DNA from: Marthasterias glacialis
Lineage: Eukaryota; Echinodermata; Asteroidea; Forcipulatida; Asteriidae
NCBI GenBank assembly: GCA_911728455.2
Contig: OU452223.1
Span: forward strand, 12,360,174 to 12,424,173
Length of the DNA stretch: 64,000 bases
Direction: 5' to 3'
The notes under the pieces are model-generated. The model had not been told where the DNA came from, made no database searches, and was given only the letters and a program-made list of their open reading frames with translations. A program made the translations under genes and the position numbers. The number at the start of each line of letters is the position of its first letter. The stretch's first letter is position 1. Positions 1-13,177 of this stretch are shown here, one piece after another.

Positions 1-832
1 AATGCATCTGTCGTCAAAACAATCTATGCGCAGGGGCTGGTGGACAGATCAGGAATGGGCCAGGGGGGGAAGCTGAAATTAGGAGTACCTTTCCTGTTTT
101 TTAATTCCTAGGAGGCACACACCCTACATCGCACTTTTCCCCCTCCCCCTCGTTCCGAATGAATTCAAGTGAAATTTGAAAACAAAATCAGTGGGGGTCG
201 TCACTCGTCACAGGATGGCCAATCGCCTGTCTGACCTTCCCCCTCACAGTTCTAGGTATGACATAGACCTTCACTGTCTGTGTACTTGACCCCATTTTGT
301 CTGAAAGGTGACCTTCAGAGCCCCTACCTGAATGGGTGTGGCTTTGTGTGTACGATACGCTGTCGGGTTTTAAATACTCCTGCGTTGTGCAGTCTTTACA
401 GCCCAACTACAGTAATCCTATATCAACACATTTAATACATGTACTTCAAATCTGCTGAATAAGCCATTTGCAAGTTAGGATTTGAATGTCTGGGACAATG
501 ACTTGATTAGTCTTGGCTCAAGACGTTGCTGCTCATTTTTCGCCCCATCACGATCCCACGGCCGTGCTCGATCTCATTACCAGCACCACCGTGCTCACAT
601 TGTCCCTTTTGCAAAGCGAGCAACAGAAAGCGCTTTTCTGAAAAAACAGATATTTCATCAAATCACTGTCACTTGACTCCGAAACTCGTATTGCTTGCGA
701 TTTGTGGATACGCCCTCTACTGGCAGAAATGTCGCATCGCCATATACATGTAGTACAACTAAAATCATGTGAGAACGTCTTGACAAAACTGTGACTTGAT
801 TGGTCACAAGTAAACACTCAAATTTGATTTAT

Positions 833-1026
833 TAGACTAAAAGACTGTGTTGCTATGTCACATGGTTCGGGGCAAGCTTTTGTACAGCAACCTTCCGATG
901 GGCAAAGCCTGGTACCATTGTGCCATAAACGTTCATTCAGAATTGTGTATGGGTGTTCACCTTCTCTTACGTAATTACACAAAAGCTTGCCGTGGACCAT
1001 GTGACAGAGCAAATCCGTCTCTAGTC
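833..1026. repeat. Foldback (inverted-repeat) element, about 190 bp
   Basis: The two ends are imperfect inverted copies. The left arm contains TGTCACATGGTTC followed by GGCAAGCTTTTGT, and the right arm read on the minus strand contains TGTCACATGGTCC followed by GGCAAGCTTTTGT. No coding capacity is seen. It resembles a miniature inverted-repeat transposable element (MITE); the family is not identified. Confidence 0.6.
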
Positions 1027-2203
1027 TGAGGAATTCAAGTTTAAGCGGTCACTTTTGACTAAGAAAGTCATCGTACCAGACATTATTCAAACCAAACTTG
1101 CAAATGGCTTTCCATCCCGTGGCATATTTCCAGTACCTGATTTTAATGAATTCAGTATTGTATTTAATCACTCATGCTAGATACAGCGCCAAAGGGTGAG
1201 GTATTAAAATACTAGTTAACTACATGTACTGTAGGATTCTGGTGGACTAAACAAATGCTCCTGGCAATTAAAAAAAAGGGCTAACTTGAGATTGATTTCA
1301 GGGCAAGATGAACAAGGAGATACATTTGTAGCTTCATAAAAGAAATTTCAAAGCACAATTGCTTTGATACTCAGTGGTGGCAGCTGGAAATTTTAAAATT
1401 CTCCAGGTTTTCAATGCAATTTTTTAAAGCTGTAAGAGTAAAGTACAGCCAAAAATAAATTCAGTCCATGTCAGGCTTGATACTTCTTCTAAGCGAAGGC
1501 ACGACGCTTTTTCTTTAATAAAGAGCTTTACCATTTTGTACATAAACATTTTAAGGGAAACCAATGGCATTGAGGGAATTGTCAGTAATTAAAATAATAA
1601 TCTCTGTATGCAAGTCAACTCGGTTATAACCCTGGTCATATTTCGAGTCTGACTTCCCCTTTTCATACATGTAGTCTGTGTTTTATTCAACAGCAGTTTG
1701 TCCCTTTTTGTCAATGTTTACCAACAGTCTATGATGTACTTCCAGTCATTAAGCCTCTAGCCTCAGGCAGTCTGAGTCTCAAGCCTCTGGCAGTCTGCCA
1801 ATAAAACGGATTCCTGTATCCCACACTGGACCACCACTACTACGATAAAAAAAAAACACTAACCCCTGCTCCATGGAAATAACCAACTCCACTGATGCCA
1901 TGTCAAAACATACAGGAATAGTCAAAACAACGACGAACATTGCTAAATGAACAGTTTCTTTTTTTTCTTTCTTTTTTACAGCCAGCCACAGCAGGACACC
2001 TCCATTACCAATGCATTAAAATGTCACAGCATTAATTACGTGTTTGTAATATTGGCTGGGTCGAGCGGGTGAGCTGTGAGACAGTGACCTTCAATGGTTT
2101 CCCCTAGAAGCTGATCTTGGGGACTAAACATACTTGACCTTGACCATGGAAAGTACAAGCAGCTGTTATCAGTTGGCTGTGCAATTTTATTTTTATTTTT
2201 TTT

Positions 2204-2239
2204 CTGTGTGTGTGCGTGTGCGTGTGTGTGTGTGTGTGT
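2204..2239. repeat. (GT)n microsatellite
   Basis: A run of TG/CG dinucleotides of about 36 bp, followed shortly by a G homopolymer near 2258. Simple repeat with no other function visible. Confidence 0.9.
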
Positions 2240-2435
2240 CAGACTAGACAGAAAGGGGGGGGGGGGAGGTGTTATTGTGGGTTAACATAAGAATGTACAC
2301 ATGATTAGATTCACAAGTAGTGTCGACATCATGTTGTATTATACAGGGAAAATGTTGTTGCACACCCATTGGACCAGTAGCTCTGCAAACGTGTACAGTT
2401 ATACAAAAACCTAAATCTTCTCATGTACTTGCTAA

Positions 2436-2480
2436 TAATGGCCTCAAGTTTCGACCCTACATGTAACTGAGTCTTTTTAA
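2436..2480 (+). repeat. Copy of the GTTTCGACCC interspersed repeat
   Basis: A diverged copy of a repeat seen at four other places in the window (13178, 42765, 56521, 59769). The shared core reads roughly TGGCCTCACGTTTCGACCC and then an AGAGTCTTTCTC block. This copy is interrupted between the two blocks. Confidence 0.5.
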
Positions 2481-3090
2481 AAAAAAAACATGAAAGTTAT
2501 AATTTAACACCAGGAAATGTACACACTTTTGTAGAAACAGGAAAACAAAGTCACCTGTTCAATTTGAGAGACCTTTTGAAAAACAACAGATTGCATGCCA
2601 ATTTGTAAAAAAGTATGATTCATCAATGGTTTTCTCAAGAGTACATTCATTCCTACATGTATAGTCTAGTTCTCAAATAACACATCATAGTCTTACTTCA
2701 ATTGAGAAAACTGAAGTGAGAATCGAGAAAGCTGTTTCCCCCCCCCCTTTTTTTTCTCTCAAAATGACAATATATCAGATGAAAGTATTTTTCAGGACAG
2801 CTGGAGCCAGTACAGCATAATTTTTATTATAAAAGGTAAACTTGACGATTTTACGATCATTGTTAACTGTGTACCGCGCACTGTTTCCATTTGTTTTCTA
2901 CTAATTAAAAGCATTATTCAACATGAGTTCATTAAACCTTGAAACGGAAAAAAACATGACATTACAAGGTTGACTTTGGTACTACCAAATTCGTTCTAAT
3001 TTGTTTCTAAAACCAAGCAATAAATAAGCCACAAGGGAAACTGACCGGGTAAATTTGTTAATCCATTTTGGGGTGAACAGAGAAAAATTG

Positions 3091-3165
3091 ACTGGTGCGG
3101 GATTTCAACCTGCAACTACCGGCTTTAAACATACCGGCGCTCTACCAACTGAGCTATCTAGCCCT
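3091..3165 (-). repeat. tRNA-derived SINE fragment
   Basis: Read on the minus strand this has a tRNA-like layout. There is an A box (TAGCTCAGTTGG, at 3145-3156), a middle segment with a CCGG...CCGG stem, and a B box that deviates from GGTTCGAATCC at two bases (3100-3110). The acceptor ends do not pair and the anticodon loop lacks the invariant T at position 33, so it is not a working tRNA. A tRNA-derived SINE or tRNA pseudogene fits best. Confidence 0.6.
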
Positions 3166-5212
3166 ACATGTAATGTTGACGGTTTCCCTATTTTGTCAAT
3201 AACTTTGTGGGGGGGGGGGGGGTACCAGTCAGAAGCCATTCAACCGGTTACTGCCGTGTTTCTAAAACCTAACAGAAAACATGATGCAATCCTTTGACTC
3301 CCATTGTTCAGTCGTCATACCATTTTGAACGTGCCGTACATGTAGGTCGTTTTCAAACTGACACCTTTGGTATTGGCTGCGGCTAGATCGCTGAAAAATT
3401 ACCACAGTAGCGGTAGCCAACAGCCACAGCCATACATGCAAGGCTGTTTCCAAATTGGTGGCTGTGGCTACAACTGTTGCTATGGGTGTTGCTATGGGCA
3501 TCCTATACTTCAACACATGACGCGGCAATCAAGCCGTAGCCATAGCCGTATCCACCAACTCGGATACGGCCTGAGTCACACAAATAGGACACAGTTAAAC
3601 ACAATTTAACAACAAATGCCGCTGTCAAACTCATCGTCAGTCAGAAGTTTTGAGCGTAATCAACTCTGCCAGAGAAGACCAAACAGGAGTGACGTTGTGG
3701 TTAATGCGGTTTACCCAAGGTTAATCCCAAGTGTCACAAAGATGGAAAGGTCTCCACTTTCATTGACTCTTGACTATTAAATGTGACACGTAAATCATCC
3801 CTCTTCCATCCATCTGGCATGTTTACAGGGCAAAGTTCAGACTAACAAAGTGAGGTATAACCCACAAGATATCTCAAGGGGGGGGGGGGGGGAGAATCCT
3901 ATTAAATGAATTTCTCAAACATATTTTTAGGGGATTAACTTTTTCAATAAACTATGGGAGGCAACCCTAATCGGTGGTTTAGTTGTGAGGTTTATGTGGT
4001 CGAGTCAATTGACTGAGCAGTAAGAATCAATTTCTGGTGGCTGGCTTAAAGATGCTAGGTTCGATTTTTGGCCAACTTGACCGGAAATTTAGATTTAAAT
4101 TTTAAATACATGTAGCTACTTTCATATGTTTGAAGTATTTGCATGAAAAAAGGTACTGCACGAAACAATATCCGCCAATGATAGATAGTACTTAAATAAA
4201 ACTAAAAATGAATTATTTGTCAGGATCCCAATATTTTCTCCTGTCAATCAGCCCTGTACAAACAATTAAATTGCGTGTATTTTGTTCATTGTCTGTGGCA
4301 TTTATATGCGAATGTTTCTGTTTGTTTTTTTAAAACAGCATAATCTGTCAAAATTCATTTGGCCAAAAGAATCTTTAAAAAACATTTCTTTCAGTGTAAG
4401 TCGGGCCACATGCAACTTGAAAGTCACTGTACGGTGGGTGAATTCTAGCCATGTGGAACTACGTAGCCCTTTGCACATACGGCAGTCATTTTCCCTGGCT
4501 GATGAGCTGAGAGCGAGGTAGTAAAAATTCAATTTGGTGACAGAAGCAAAGTTTACACAGTCTGCAAACTGACAAGAATGCAGCGCTCACACAAATACAC
4601 GATTCCATCTGCACATCCAAACTGTAAGTTTTTGATACATGCAGTTGTAGAGGTCAAGGCTCATAATGACACAAAATGACATTTTTCAATTGGTATTTCT
4701 TCTACACATGACTGAGGAATGACTTTAATTTTTTAGGAAACTTGCATTCAAGTTGAAACTAGCGCACAGGCATACATATTTACCGGGAAAACCTGTGATA
4801 GAAAAACCTTCAATAAAAATATCTCTATAATTGTAATTGAGATAGGCCTATCTCTTCAGGTCTACTGTACACGTAGGTTTGCATTAGTGCGCACAAAAGT
4901 ACGCACATTTCTTGATTCTGTGCATTCAATTTTGATAGATTCTATTTAACACAGAGAATAAAAATGCGTTATATGCATGCAAATAGCCGCACAACAGCTG
5001 TGCAAATTTAAAACTTTTACATAGGTTAGTACACAAACAAGGATGCACCCGTAAGGTTTCAAAATGCGGTGAGTTAGCACTATAGTCATTCAATACGGCA
5101 GCTTACACTAAAATACCAATGATAGGTGACATAAAAACCAACACGTTTCAAGGAGAAAGATTGTCACTGATTTTCACTGAAACATGTCTTTTAGGCTTTG
5201 TAGATATAGCAC

Positions 5213-5870
5213 AGCAAAATGTTACACAAAATGTATTTAGTAATTGCTACCCCAAAATCACCATTTGCTACTCAATATTAGCAATCAGTGTGCAAACATG
5301 TTCAGTCTCAATATTTTGCTAAGCAAAATTTGCTGAATGAAATCGTTGCCAGTGTTGTTTTTTCTTTTGTTTAATTACTTTTGTTTACCAGTCTTTGTTC
5401 TAACAGAGGCTCATAAGAAGGTTGTTTTTCAAAAGATCAAACTTTTGTTGACTTTACTTTATATTCAATCCCACTTTGGAACTCCATCCCAGCCATGGTA
5501 CACACTGCAGCCAGTCTCGATGCATTTAGGACTGCATTGCTCACTGTGGCATTTTTAAAATAAAGTCCAGCCTCCACCGTAAAATTTCACTGCACTTTTG
5601 TCTTCACCTTCACAAATACTTTGTAAATGCATTAAGTCTGCACTGGTCCACACATCTGCACACCAACCAAATTGATGAGATATCCAATTGGACGTACTGA
5701 TAATTATCAACGTACAGGTAGAAGTAGAAGTTTGCAGGGAACCATATGTCCATTTTCTTTGGGCATCTTTGCATAGCAAAATATTTAGACTGAACATGTT
5801 TTGAGCACACTGGACACTAACATTAATGAGAAGCACATATGGTGACTTTTGAGTTGCTGTAAAAAATGCA
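5213..5870. repeat. Large foldback element, about 650 bp
   Basis: The segment near 5213-5320 and the segment near 5765-5870 are related as inverted copies: both carry a GTGTGC...ACATGTTCAGTCT block followed by an AATATTTTGCTA-type block, the second on the minus strand. A third, single copy of the block lies near 58450-58560 with the same CACCATTTGCTACTCAAT lead. This suggests a dispersed element with long terminal inverted repeats. The open frames inside show no known domain. Confidence 0.5.
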
Positions 5871-5907
5871 GTCAAAGTCAAGTGAAATCATTCTATAAAC
5901 TACTGTT

Positions 5908-5938
5908 GCTTATTTTGATTGCTGCAATCAAAATAAGC
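5908..5938. repeat. 31-bp near-perfect palindrome
   Basis: Each arm is GCTTATTTTGATTGC or its complement around one central base, so the DNA or its transcript could form a 15-bp hairpin stem with almost no loop. Diverged versions of the same palindrome occur at 23735-23764, 40738-40768 and 44201-44230. Confidence 0.85.
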
Positions 5939-8900
5939 ACGAAAAAAAAATATGAAAATAAATTGTTAATTTCACTACAATGTGACCACCTCAATTTCTG
6001 TGTTTTCTTAATTATATATCCACCAAATAATCTAGCATTTTCACAGGTTGCTTTATAAAAAGTAAAAAAAAAAAATTTAAATAGTGGATAAATATGGCCC
6101 AGCAAATAATTTGCCTCAGTTTAGCCAAATTACAGCCATTTTACAGGCTATCATGGCTCACTAGAATAGTAGTTGTGATTAGACATCGTACACAATCCTT
6201 GATCTTCGCCACATTGGGAAGAGGGTTACAAACTACAATCATCACTTAATCGTTTCAACTGTTCTTTTCCTATGCTGTCGCCCAAACATTTGCATAAATG
6301 GTAAAAAAAAGTGTTTAAAAGAAAATTGCTAGTCTATCAATGAATGCAAAAACTACAAGTAAAACCTCCATGACCACATATTTAATATTTGTATTTATCA
6401 AGGGCAAAAATGCTGTACTAGCCTGCCGTTAATCTCCCTTAATACTGATCAAATTATATCCTTACATGTCTAGAAAGGTTGACAGAATGTACACAAAGAG
6501 AAACAGGCACTTTGAACTATAGATTGTTCCCAATAGACGTCATCTTTACGGGCAAATTGCATTTTGGCTTGCTGGTGCGTCAGGCGCTTAAATTATTAAC
6601 GCAGCCGCGTTGTTCACTAACCAATCGTGCAATGCGTTTTGTGAAATGCGCGCGTGCTGCACGTCGTTCTTACGCGAAATGCACAACCGTGTGTTCCAAA
6701 TTGCCCATTAAAATGGCTGATTTACCTCATATTGGGAACAGTTACACAGTGATGAAATCATGAAAAATTTGCCATTTTCGGGTCTACAGTGTCAGTGGTC
6801 TTGACAATGCTACTCGCTAAATGCCATTTGTGTTCCTTTGGGCATGTGTGTGTGAAAGTTCCCGCCACGTAATGAAAATATCCGCTTGAATTTTCTCTTT
6901 TAAAAAAAAGGTCAATATTTAGCATTTTATAGCTACCAAGTTCTCAAGAGGAATATTAAAAATAGGGAATTAAAGCCGAACATCCATCAAAAAAAGTTTT
7001 TAAAAAATCCCTTATAGAGAGTGGTAGTCCGTCACATATAAATAATTTTCCACATTATGAATTAACACAAAAACAACACTGCTTGGCCGGTAACTAAATA
7101 TTTATATTAAAATAAACAAAGTTCAGATGTATTGTTTGTCTTGAACGACAATTAACATTTATTTTTGTTGCACATTATTAACACTATAACAGGCCTATGT
7201 CAGTTCAGCTAAAATTTTCCAATGCGAGCTAATGTATATACTGTACAGCAGTACTTTGGAGGAGAGCGAGCGTGCAGTCACACCCTACCCCAGGCCCAGC
7301 CCAAGCTTGGTTGGAGCATGGAGGTAGGGAGTGAGCCGCTTCACCCCCACCCAAAAAGCCCTTCTCTCCGCTTATAAAATAGGATAGGCCGCAGTCAAGC
7401 GGCACGAGGGCAGCGTTCATGCTAACGTTAATTAATCAACTTACTGTCTCACGAGCGTTAATATGAACCGTGCCATCTCTGTGACGAGCCTTCTCCTCTT
7501 GAATGCATAGAGTGAAATGTCAAAATCCTACAAAGTACCTCTGATTTCACTAGTTTTTTGACCGGCTATTTTGGGGTGCATGTACACTTTCTCAACGTGC
7601 CTTGCGAGCCATCGTCAGGTAACCTTAACTTGCTGCTGTCTTGTCCCGCTGTTAATCATATCTAAAAAATCTGTGTGAGTCGAGGTGCCAGACTGATTAC
7701 GGCAGAATTCATTTTGACCTTGTGACCTGTCTGGGCCATACGTCTGGGTCGTTAGACCGTGAGAAGACCGCAGACCACTGATCTCTCAGAGCTTGCAGAC
7801 GAGCTAATTGACTGATAACAGTCACCGAGGCATAATCACTACAAATTATGCCAAAGTTTTCATGATGGAAATGCTTATAGAATAATGATTATGACTTAAC
7901 AAGGAAGGCCTTTTTGACAAAATGGCTCAGGGGCCGAATTAGGTAGGAAACAAAAATTGACGGTCTGGCCAACTTGGTGGTTTGCTGGCGGGGGATGTGG
8001 GGGGGGGGGGGTCAGGGATCATGGGGGAGGGGGTGCGGGCGTAGTGTTTAAAAACATATCAAATGCAAAACAAATTAAAATTACCACAGGTTAATTTGGC
8101 CTTTTGTCATTGATGGATCCAGACGCACCTGGCAATATTGATGATCTAAAACAGGGGTTGTCTTTTTTCAGTAAATGAGCCATAATTAACACTGCATAGT
8201 ACAGTGACAAGTTAACCGTCACCTAAGTATCACCCCGCCCCCGCACTGCAACAAAAAGACACATCGACATAAACTAGTCGTGTGTCGTCCTTTAATAGGG
8301 TTTTTATCGGGTTGGGGTAAACTGTAAAATTAATAATTTGAAACTTGTCAGTTGTGAAATCAACCCGTCCCCGGCCTGAAATGATCGAAGTCGATGATCA
8401 TTCTGTTCGTGGTACACATTGTAGGTAGCCACGCTACACACTACGCAGCCGCCCATGCCCTGTTTAATCCCCGAAAGCGTTGATCAAAACAACGCCGGTC
8501 GAGTTGTGAGCTATTTAATTTTGCTCTGGCAACACGCAACTATTGTTTTATTAAGTGGTGACGACCTACACAAAAGCGTATATTTTCTTTTGCGTTGAAG
8601 CTATGTGACAGTTGCATTTAATAAATGAAGTACACTACATGTACAAGGATAACTGAAACAACTTCCATTGAAAGAAAGAAAACATGCCACCAACACTTCT
8701 TGCACATAAATGAACTGAGCTTTACCTTTACCCAACGAAATTTAACTCATCATAAAGCCGGGGATTTTTTTACTTTTTTATTTTTTTAGTGACGGCACGG
8801 CAAGACGCCTATTACTTCCGGGCCTATTAATTGCTTCCGTTTAAATTATGAAATGGAAGCCGGTGAAATTAAATGAGGGGCTTCGTATTATTGACTCATG

Positions 8901-8950
8901 ATCAATAACTGTGCTAGAAGAAAATTCACTCAGGCAAGCCTCTTGGCGGG

Positions 8951-8960
8951 GTATAAAATA
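8951..8960 (+). promoter_or_regulatory. Candidate TATA box upstream of LTO1
   Basis: GTATAAAATA directly after a short GC stretch (GGCGGG) looks like a core promoter. A GTGAGT donor-like sequence follows near 9044, so a short non-coding first exon (about 8980-9043) joined to the LTO1 coding exon is possible. This is inference. The motif is 580 bp from the LTO1 start codon, and housekeeping genes of this kind often lack TATA boxes. Confidence 0.3.
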
Positions 8961-9538
8961 GAGCTTGATTCGAGATATTACTGGTATTATTTTTGTTGTC
9001 GATCTTTTATTTCGGTCAAACCAGAACCACTTTCGAAGCTTGGTGGTGAGTTATAGGGCCTAAAGTACATGGGAATTGCTAATTAAAGTCATTTTTTCGA
9101 AGTAGGTGAACAAAGTCAAGCCTAAACAAAGTAAAACCTTGTAAAATATTTGGGAAACAAGTGTAGTTCAGTGACATGGCAATCCTATAGTTAAAAATAA
9201 ATCTACATCCTCTTTTAAAAGACCTAATGGATATCCATGTGATGTGGGGTTCTGAGCTCGAAACCTTCAACGCGGAGGGCGGTGTGTCGGGCTAAACTGA
9301 TTATTATTGTCATCATCACTAGAAAGTTTCATTTTTTTTTATATGCATGAGGGCGCTGTTTACAGTTTACGGTGTGGGCAACAACTTATCTGGTACCTAG
9401 ACTCCACGCCACATTACTGTATCGGGATCATGATCGGAGTTCGGGACGGTATAATCTGCACAAATACAATTTTCCCAAACGAGATTTTTCAGTCCCCCAA
9501 AGTAGTAGTTGAGATTTCATTTCTTTTCATATCAAACA

Positions 9539-11968
9539 ATGGCAGAAAACCTCAGATTTCCAAGTCATGGAGTATGCGCTTCTGATGAAGATCCTTTTGA
9601 CTCCTTAGTTATGGCGGAAGAAAGGTAAATCAAAGTGAAATCTCACAATATATAAATTATTATTTCAGAATTCTGAGAAATTGTTTTTGATAAAAAATTA
9701 TGCAATGATGACAATGCCAGTAGTAGTACTCAGTAGCAAATGCCTTTAGTTTTAGATACTGATTTCTGACCAAATTTAGATCGATGTTAGATCGATTCTA
9801 ATACTCTTCATCGAATCCAAACAGAGTTTCACACATGTAGACACATTAAAAATGGCATGGCAACATTCTTTAGAATAATGTGCAGTGACTGCATTGTTTC
9901 TCTAAGTCTAATTAACGTTACAATTTACAATTAATTACATGAAATATAAACTTACAAAGTGACCCATTTTATGATGCCCAGCGTACTTGTACGCGCCTAT
10001 CCTGTCGGCCAGTTTGGGAGTCAAATTGCACGCTAAGGAATGGACGCCCAAATGGCGGAAATTGTAGACAAGAGATGCGTTCTGCGTCTTGCTAGGGGTC
10101 AACAGGCCTTACATCTCAATAACAATTCAACAGACCTTATGCGTCTGATGTCATGAGTCCCATAGAGATATGTACAGAAGCGCCCTCAATGAGGTCAAAA
10201 CGACCGTAGGTTTACTGTATGAAAACGGCTGTGCATACCCTCAATTTAATTCAAGTGTTCTGTTTAACATGTTAACTATTAACATTATAACTATTATTAA
10301 CTATTCACAGATTTAATGAGTTGGGATTCAAGGAGGGATTCCAAGCTGGTAAAGTCACTGGGAAGCAAGATGGCTTCAAGCTAGGTCAAGACAAAGGACA
10401 ACAGATTGGATCAGAGTATGGGTTCTATCTCGGCTTTGTATCAATGTGGCGGCAGCTTCTCCAGAAAGACCCTGAGCTAGCCAAACCAAAGTAAGGCTGT
10501 GACTGAATTGGGAGCTACAGCTGTGGTTGCTGCTAAGGGGTTTGCTTCGGGGTTCGCTTCGGGGCGTCGTATGCTTCAAAGTTCAACTCTCGCTATCGGC
10601 TTAAGTCTCAGTTTGTAGAAGCAAATTTTAACACTAATTGGGGAAAAAGGGTGGCTTATCTTGATTTCATAGAGCTGCCTAAGCACAACAAGTAGCTAAG
10701 CACAATAAAATTATGCTTACCAGAATAAGGTTTACCAGATGCTCATTGCATTAGAATCTCATCAAGATTAAGCGTTCATTGTGAATCGTGAAACCTCGGC
10801 TGTAAGCCACGACCGATAATCTGTAAGGGATGCTGGAATCTCAAATCACTTGTAACTTACCTCCATTGTGCCCAATACAATGATAAACAATGGTGGCAAC
10901 CTGTCAAATCTTGTAAGCTACATTTATGTAAAATTAAGGTCTGAAATCGGGGATTACACAATAACCCCCGGAAAAAAGGTAGATTTCAAGCATAAATTCC
11001 AGTACCCTCTGTCCCTCTTTGTTTTGGGGAAAAAAGTGTAGCGCGGTAGGTGCATGCCTGTGCACGCTACACAATGGAATGTCTGGGTGAATGTACACAT
11101 CAGCCGGTCAGTTGACCTAAAAAAATAGAGGGCACTCCGAAGTTGTTCTGGGCGTTATATAAATTTGGAAAAGTTTGGCTTGTATTCATGTCATCTGACG
11201 TGAAGTGGTTAAGATGATTTATAGTGCATTGTGAGAAATCAAGCCCAAGTGTCTCTTCACAGGGATTTTGGGAAACAGTGTGTAAATTTGGCATTCTATC
11301 GTTGTACAATTTTACATCTTTAATATCATCAAGACCTTAGACTTTGTCTAAATGGTGGAGTTGTTTTATGAAACTCATACTTGTTTCTACAGAGCAGTGA
11401 AAGCACTGGGCATTCTGCATTCGTTGCTGCTATCTTTTCGCTTGGATGATGTCACTCAGGAAAGCTACTGGCAAGATTTTAAAAAGATCAGAGACAAATT
11501 CAAACAGGTAAGTAACCGTGTATCTACTCTCAATTAAGACGGGTAATTGTTTTCCATTTGCAGTGTGTAGACTCCTTAAGTGCAATGCTGTCACAAACAC
11601 CTCCCCCAACCCAAAGCCCCCCAACCCAAAGCCCCCCAAAAAAGAAAAATTATAATACAAACTTGGAATATGATACTCAGAATTTTTTTTTGTTTTTTTG
11701 CAGGGAATCTAGAGGCTTTTTTTTTAAGTACCATAGAAAATTGGAAAAAACTACAATGTTTTGTGTGCAAGGCAGTTTCCTTAATTTTTTTTTGTTTTTG
11801 CAATTAACAAAGTTGCATGCCAGATTTTAACCTCCATGGGTGCCTGGCATAGCTATGGAAATATTTAATTTCAAGGCCTTTTGTTTTCATGCCCAGGTTG
11901 CGTCACTTCTGAATGTGACGCTAGATTTCAGCGACAAGGACACCCAGAAGCCAGCGCTATCGTTCTGA
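9539..11968 (+). CDS. LTO1: LTO1 / ORAOV1 homologue, ABCE1 Fe-S maturation factor
   Basis: Four coding exons join in frame: 9539-9624, 10311-10490, 11393-11507 and 11897-11968 (stop TGA 11966-11968). All introns have GT-AG ends. The product is 150 aa, close to human ORAOV1. Residues 34-70 form an uninterrupted deca-GX3 motif: ten glycines each four residues apart, beginning GFKEGFQAG and ending GFYLG. This motif defines the Yae1/Lto1 family. Lto1 with Yae1 recruits the cytosolic iron-sulfur assembly machinery to the ribosome-recycling ATPase ABCE1. The protein ends ALSF, and its last three residues fit the C-terminal [LIM]-[DES]-[WF] tail known to bind the CIA targeting complex. The final exons read FKQ-VASLLNV, as in other animal homologues. 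The start ATG is followed by MAENLRF and is the first in-frame ATG of that exon. A YAE1 partner is not in the window. Confidence 0.94.
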
Positions 11969-12417
11969 GGTCACTGAGCTCATCTGCTGAGAGAGATGCT
12001 AGCCTGTTATTGGAGTGTGGCGAGGGCAGTTGTAAAGTTCTCGGCAATTCAAAGAGAAGGTATACAAAGTGTTCGTAAAATCTTGAACTGTGTTTTGAGG
12101 AGACAGCTTTTTCTATATTTCACCCGCACTTGTTTTGTTTTTTTCGTTGGATGGGTTCACCCTGTTTTCAAGCTTTAATAGTATGCAGATGAAGCTGGAC
12201 TTCTGCTCAATAGTCTGGTGTATCTGCTCGGCCACAACACGGGAATAACGGATTGGACACGCAAAATCAGCCACTTTTTAAATACTTTTTTCTTCAACAG
12301 TTTTTACTGCTATGTTGCTTTGAAGACTAATTCTCAAATTCTTATGCCTTTTAAGAAAATTGTTATTTGTTTTGCATGTGTACTGTTAGGTTTCTCTTGC
12401 TGACTTCTGCTCTCCAG

Positions 12418-12474
12418 GATTTCCATCATAAGAGGACCATTGGTGGTTCCCGTGCAAGAAATAGTCTGGCTCCT
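12418..12474 (+). other. Possible small exon downstream of LTO1
   Basis: A 57-bp open segment (encoding DFHHKRTIGG... in one frame) is bounded by a good acceptor (CTGCTCTCCAG) and a good donor (GTGAGT). A second open segment near 12181 (after a TAATAG acceptor-like site) encodes YADEAGLLLNSLVYLLGH. Neither matches a family I recognise. They could be alternative 3' exons of LTO1, exons of a gene whose other parts I could not find, or chance. Confidence 0.2.
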
Positions 12475-13177
12475 GTGAGTTGTTCTACCGTTGTGTAAAG
12501 GGCTCGACCAGGCTGAAGCAGTTAAGAATATTATTGACCTAACCCATTGACCTCATCCTGCCACCATATTAGAGGTAAACTATAATGAAAAAATGGAAAT
12601 GCGAAGCTTAGTACATGCGACGCACAGGATGGACCAATGAGCAACTTCCTTTTGAGTTTCTATGTGAGGGCACCCCCTCTGCATTGATGTCATGTGCATG
12701 AGGTCTTTACCAACAAGGGGGCAAGGACAAACCAAAGAGCTGTTCTTCTTGACCTAGATCAAGTTTCACTACTCTACAACAATACCATGGTGGGAACCCG
12801 TCACTAACACAAACCGACACAAACTTTCCAGTGCTAAATAAAAGTGAAGCAGAAAATAATCTTGTCAGACTCATTTGATGAGCACCAGTGAGCACTGAAC
12901 CAGTCACAGACCACATGTATATTCGTCATGAAGCATATTTGCTACCAACCGGTTTCTGCCCAAGCAATCTTCGTCGTGATTTGCCAATTTGTGGGCCTTA
13001 TCAACCTCCCATGAAATAATAGGGTACAGAGGACAGATTCAAAGAGTTGTTGAACACAAACATTGGCCGAGCAAAGACAGTTTGGCAGAGTAGGAGTTGT
13101 TGGTCACAATTAAAAGTGCCTTGTCTGTTTTGTTAACTTGGTTGAACAATGTATTTACCAAAACACTTTGAAAAGAT

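Larger units (their letters stand above)
1..9538. other. Gene-free left flank
   Basis: I find no coding exon that I can support in this 9.5-kb stretch. The open frames are short, have no recognisable product and lack consistent splice context. It holds simple repeats (a GT run near 2204-2239, long G runs near 3211, 3880 and 8000), inverted-repeat elements, a tRNA-derived SINE piece and a palindrome, which are listed separately. The part nearest LTO1 (about 8.9-9.5 kb) may hold that gene's promoter. Confidence 0.6.

Noticed and set aside
3091-3165. Functional tRNA gene on the minus strand
   Set aside because: The A box is good, but the acceptor stem does not pair, the B box is altered and the anticodon loop lacks T33.
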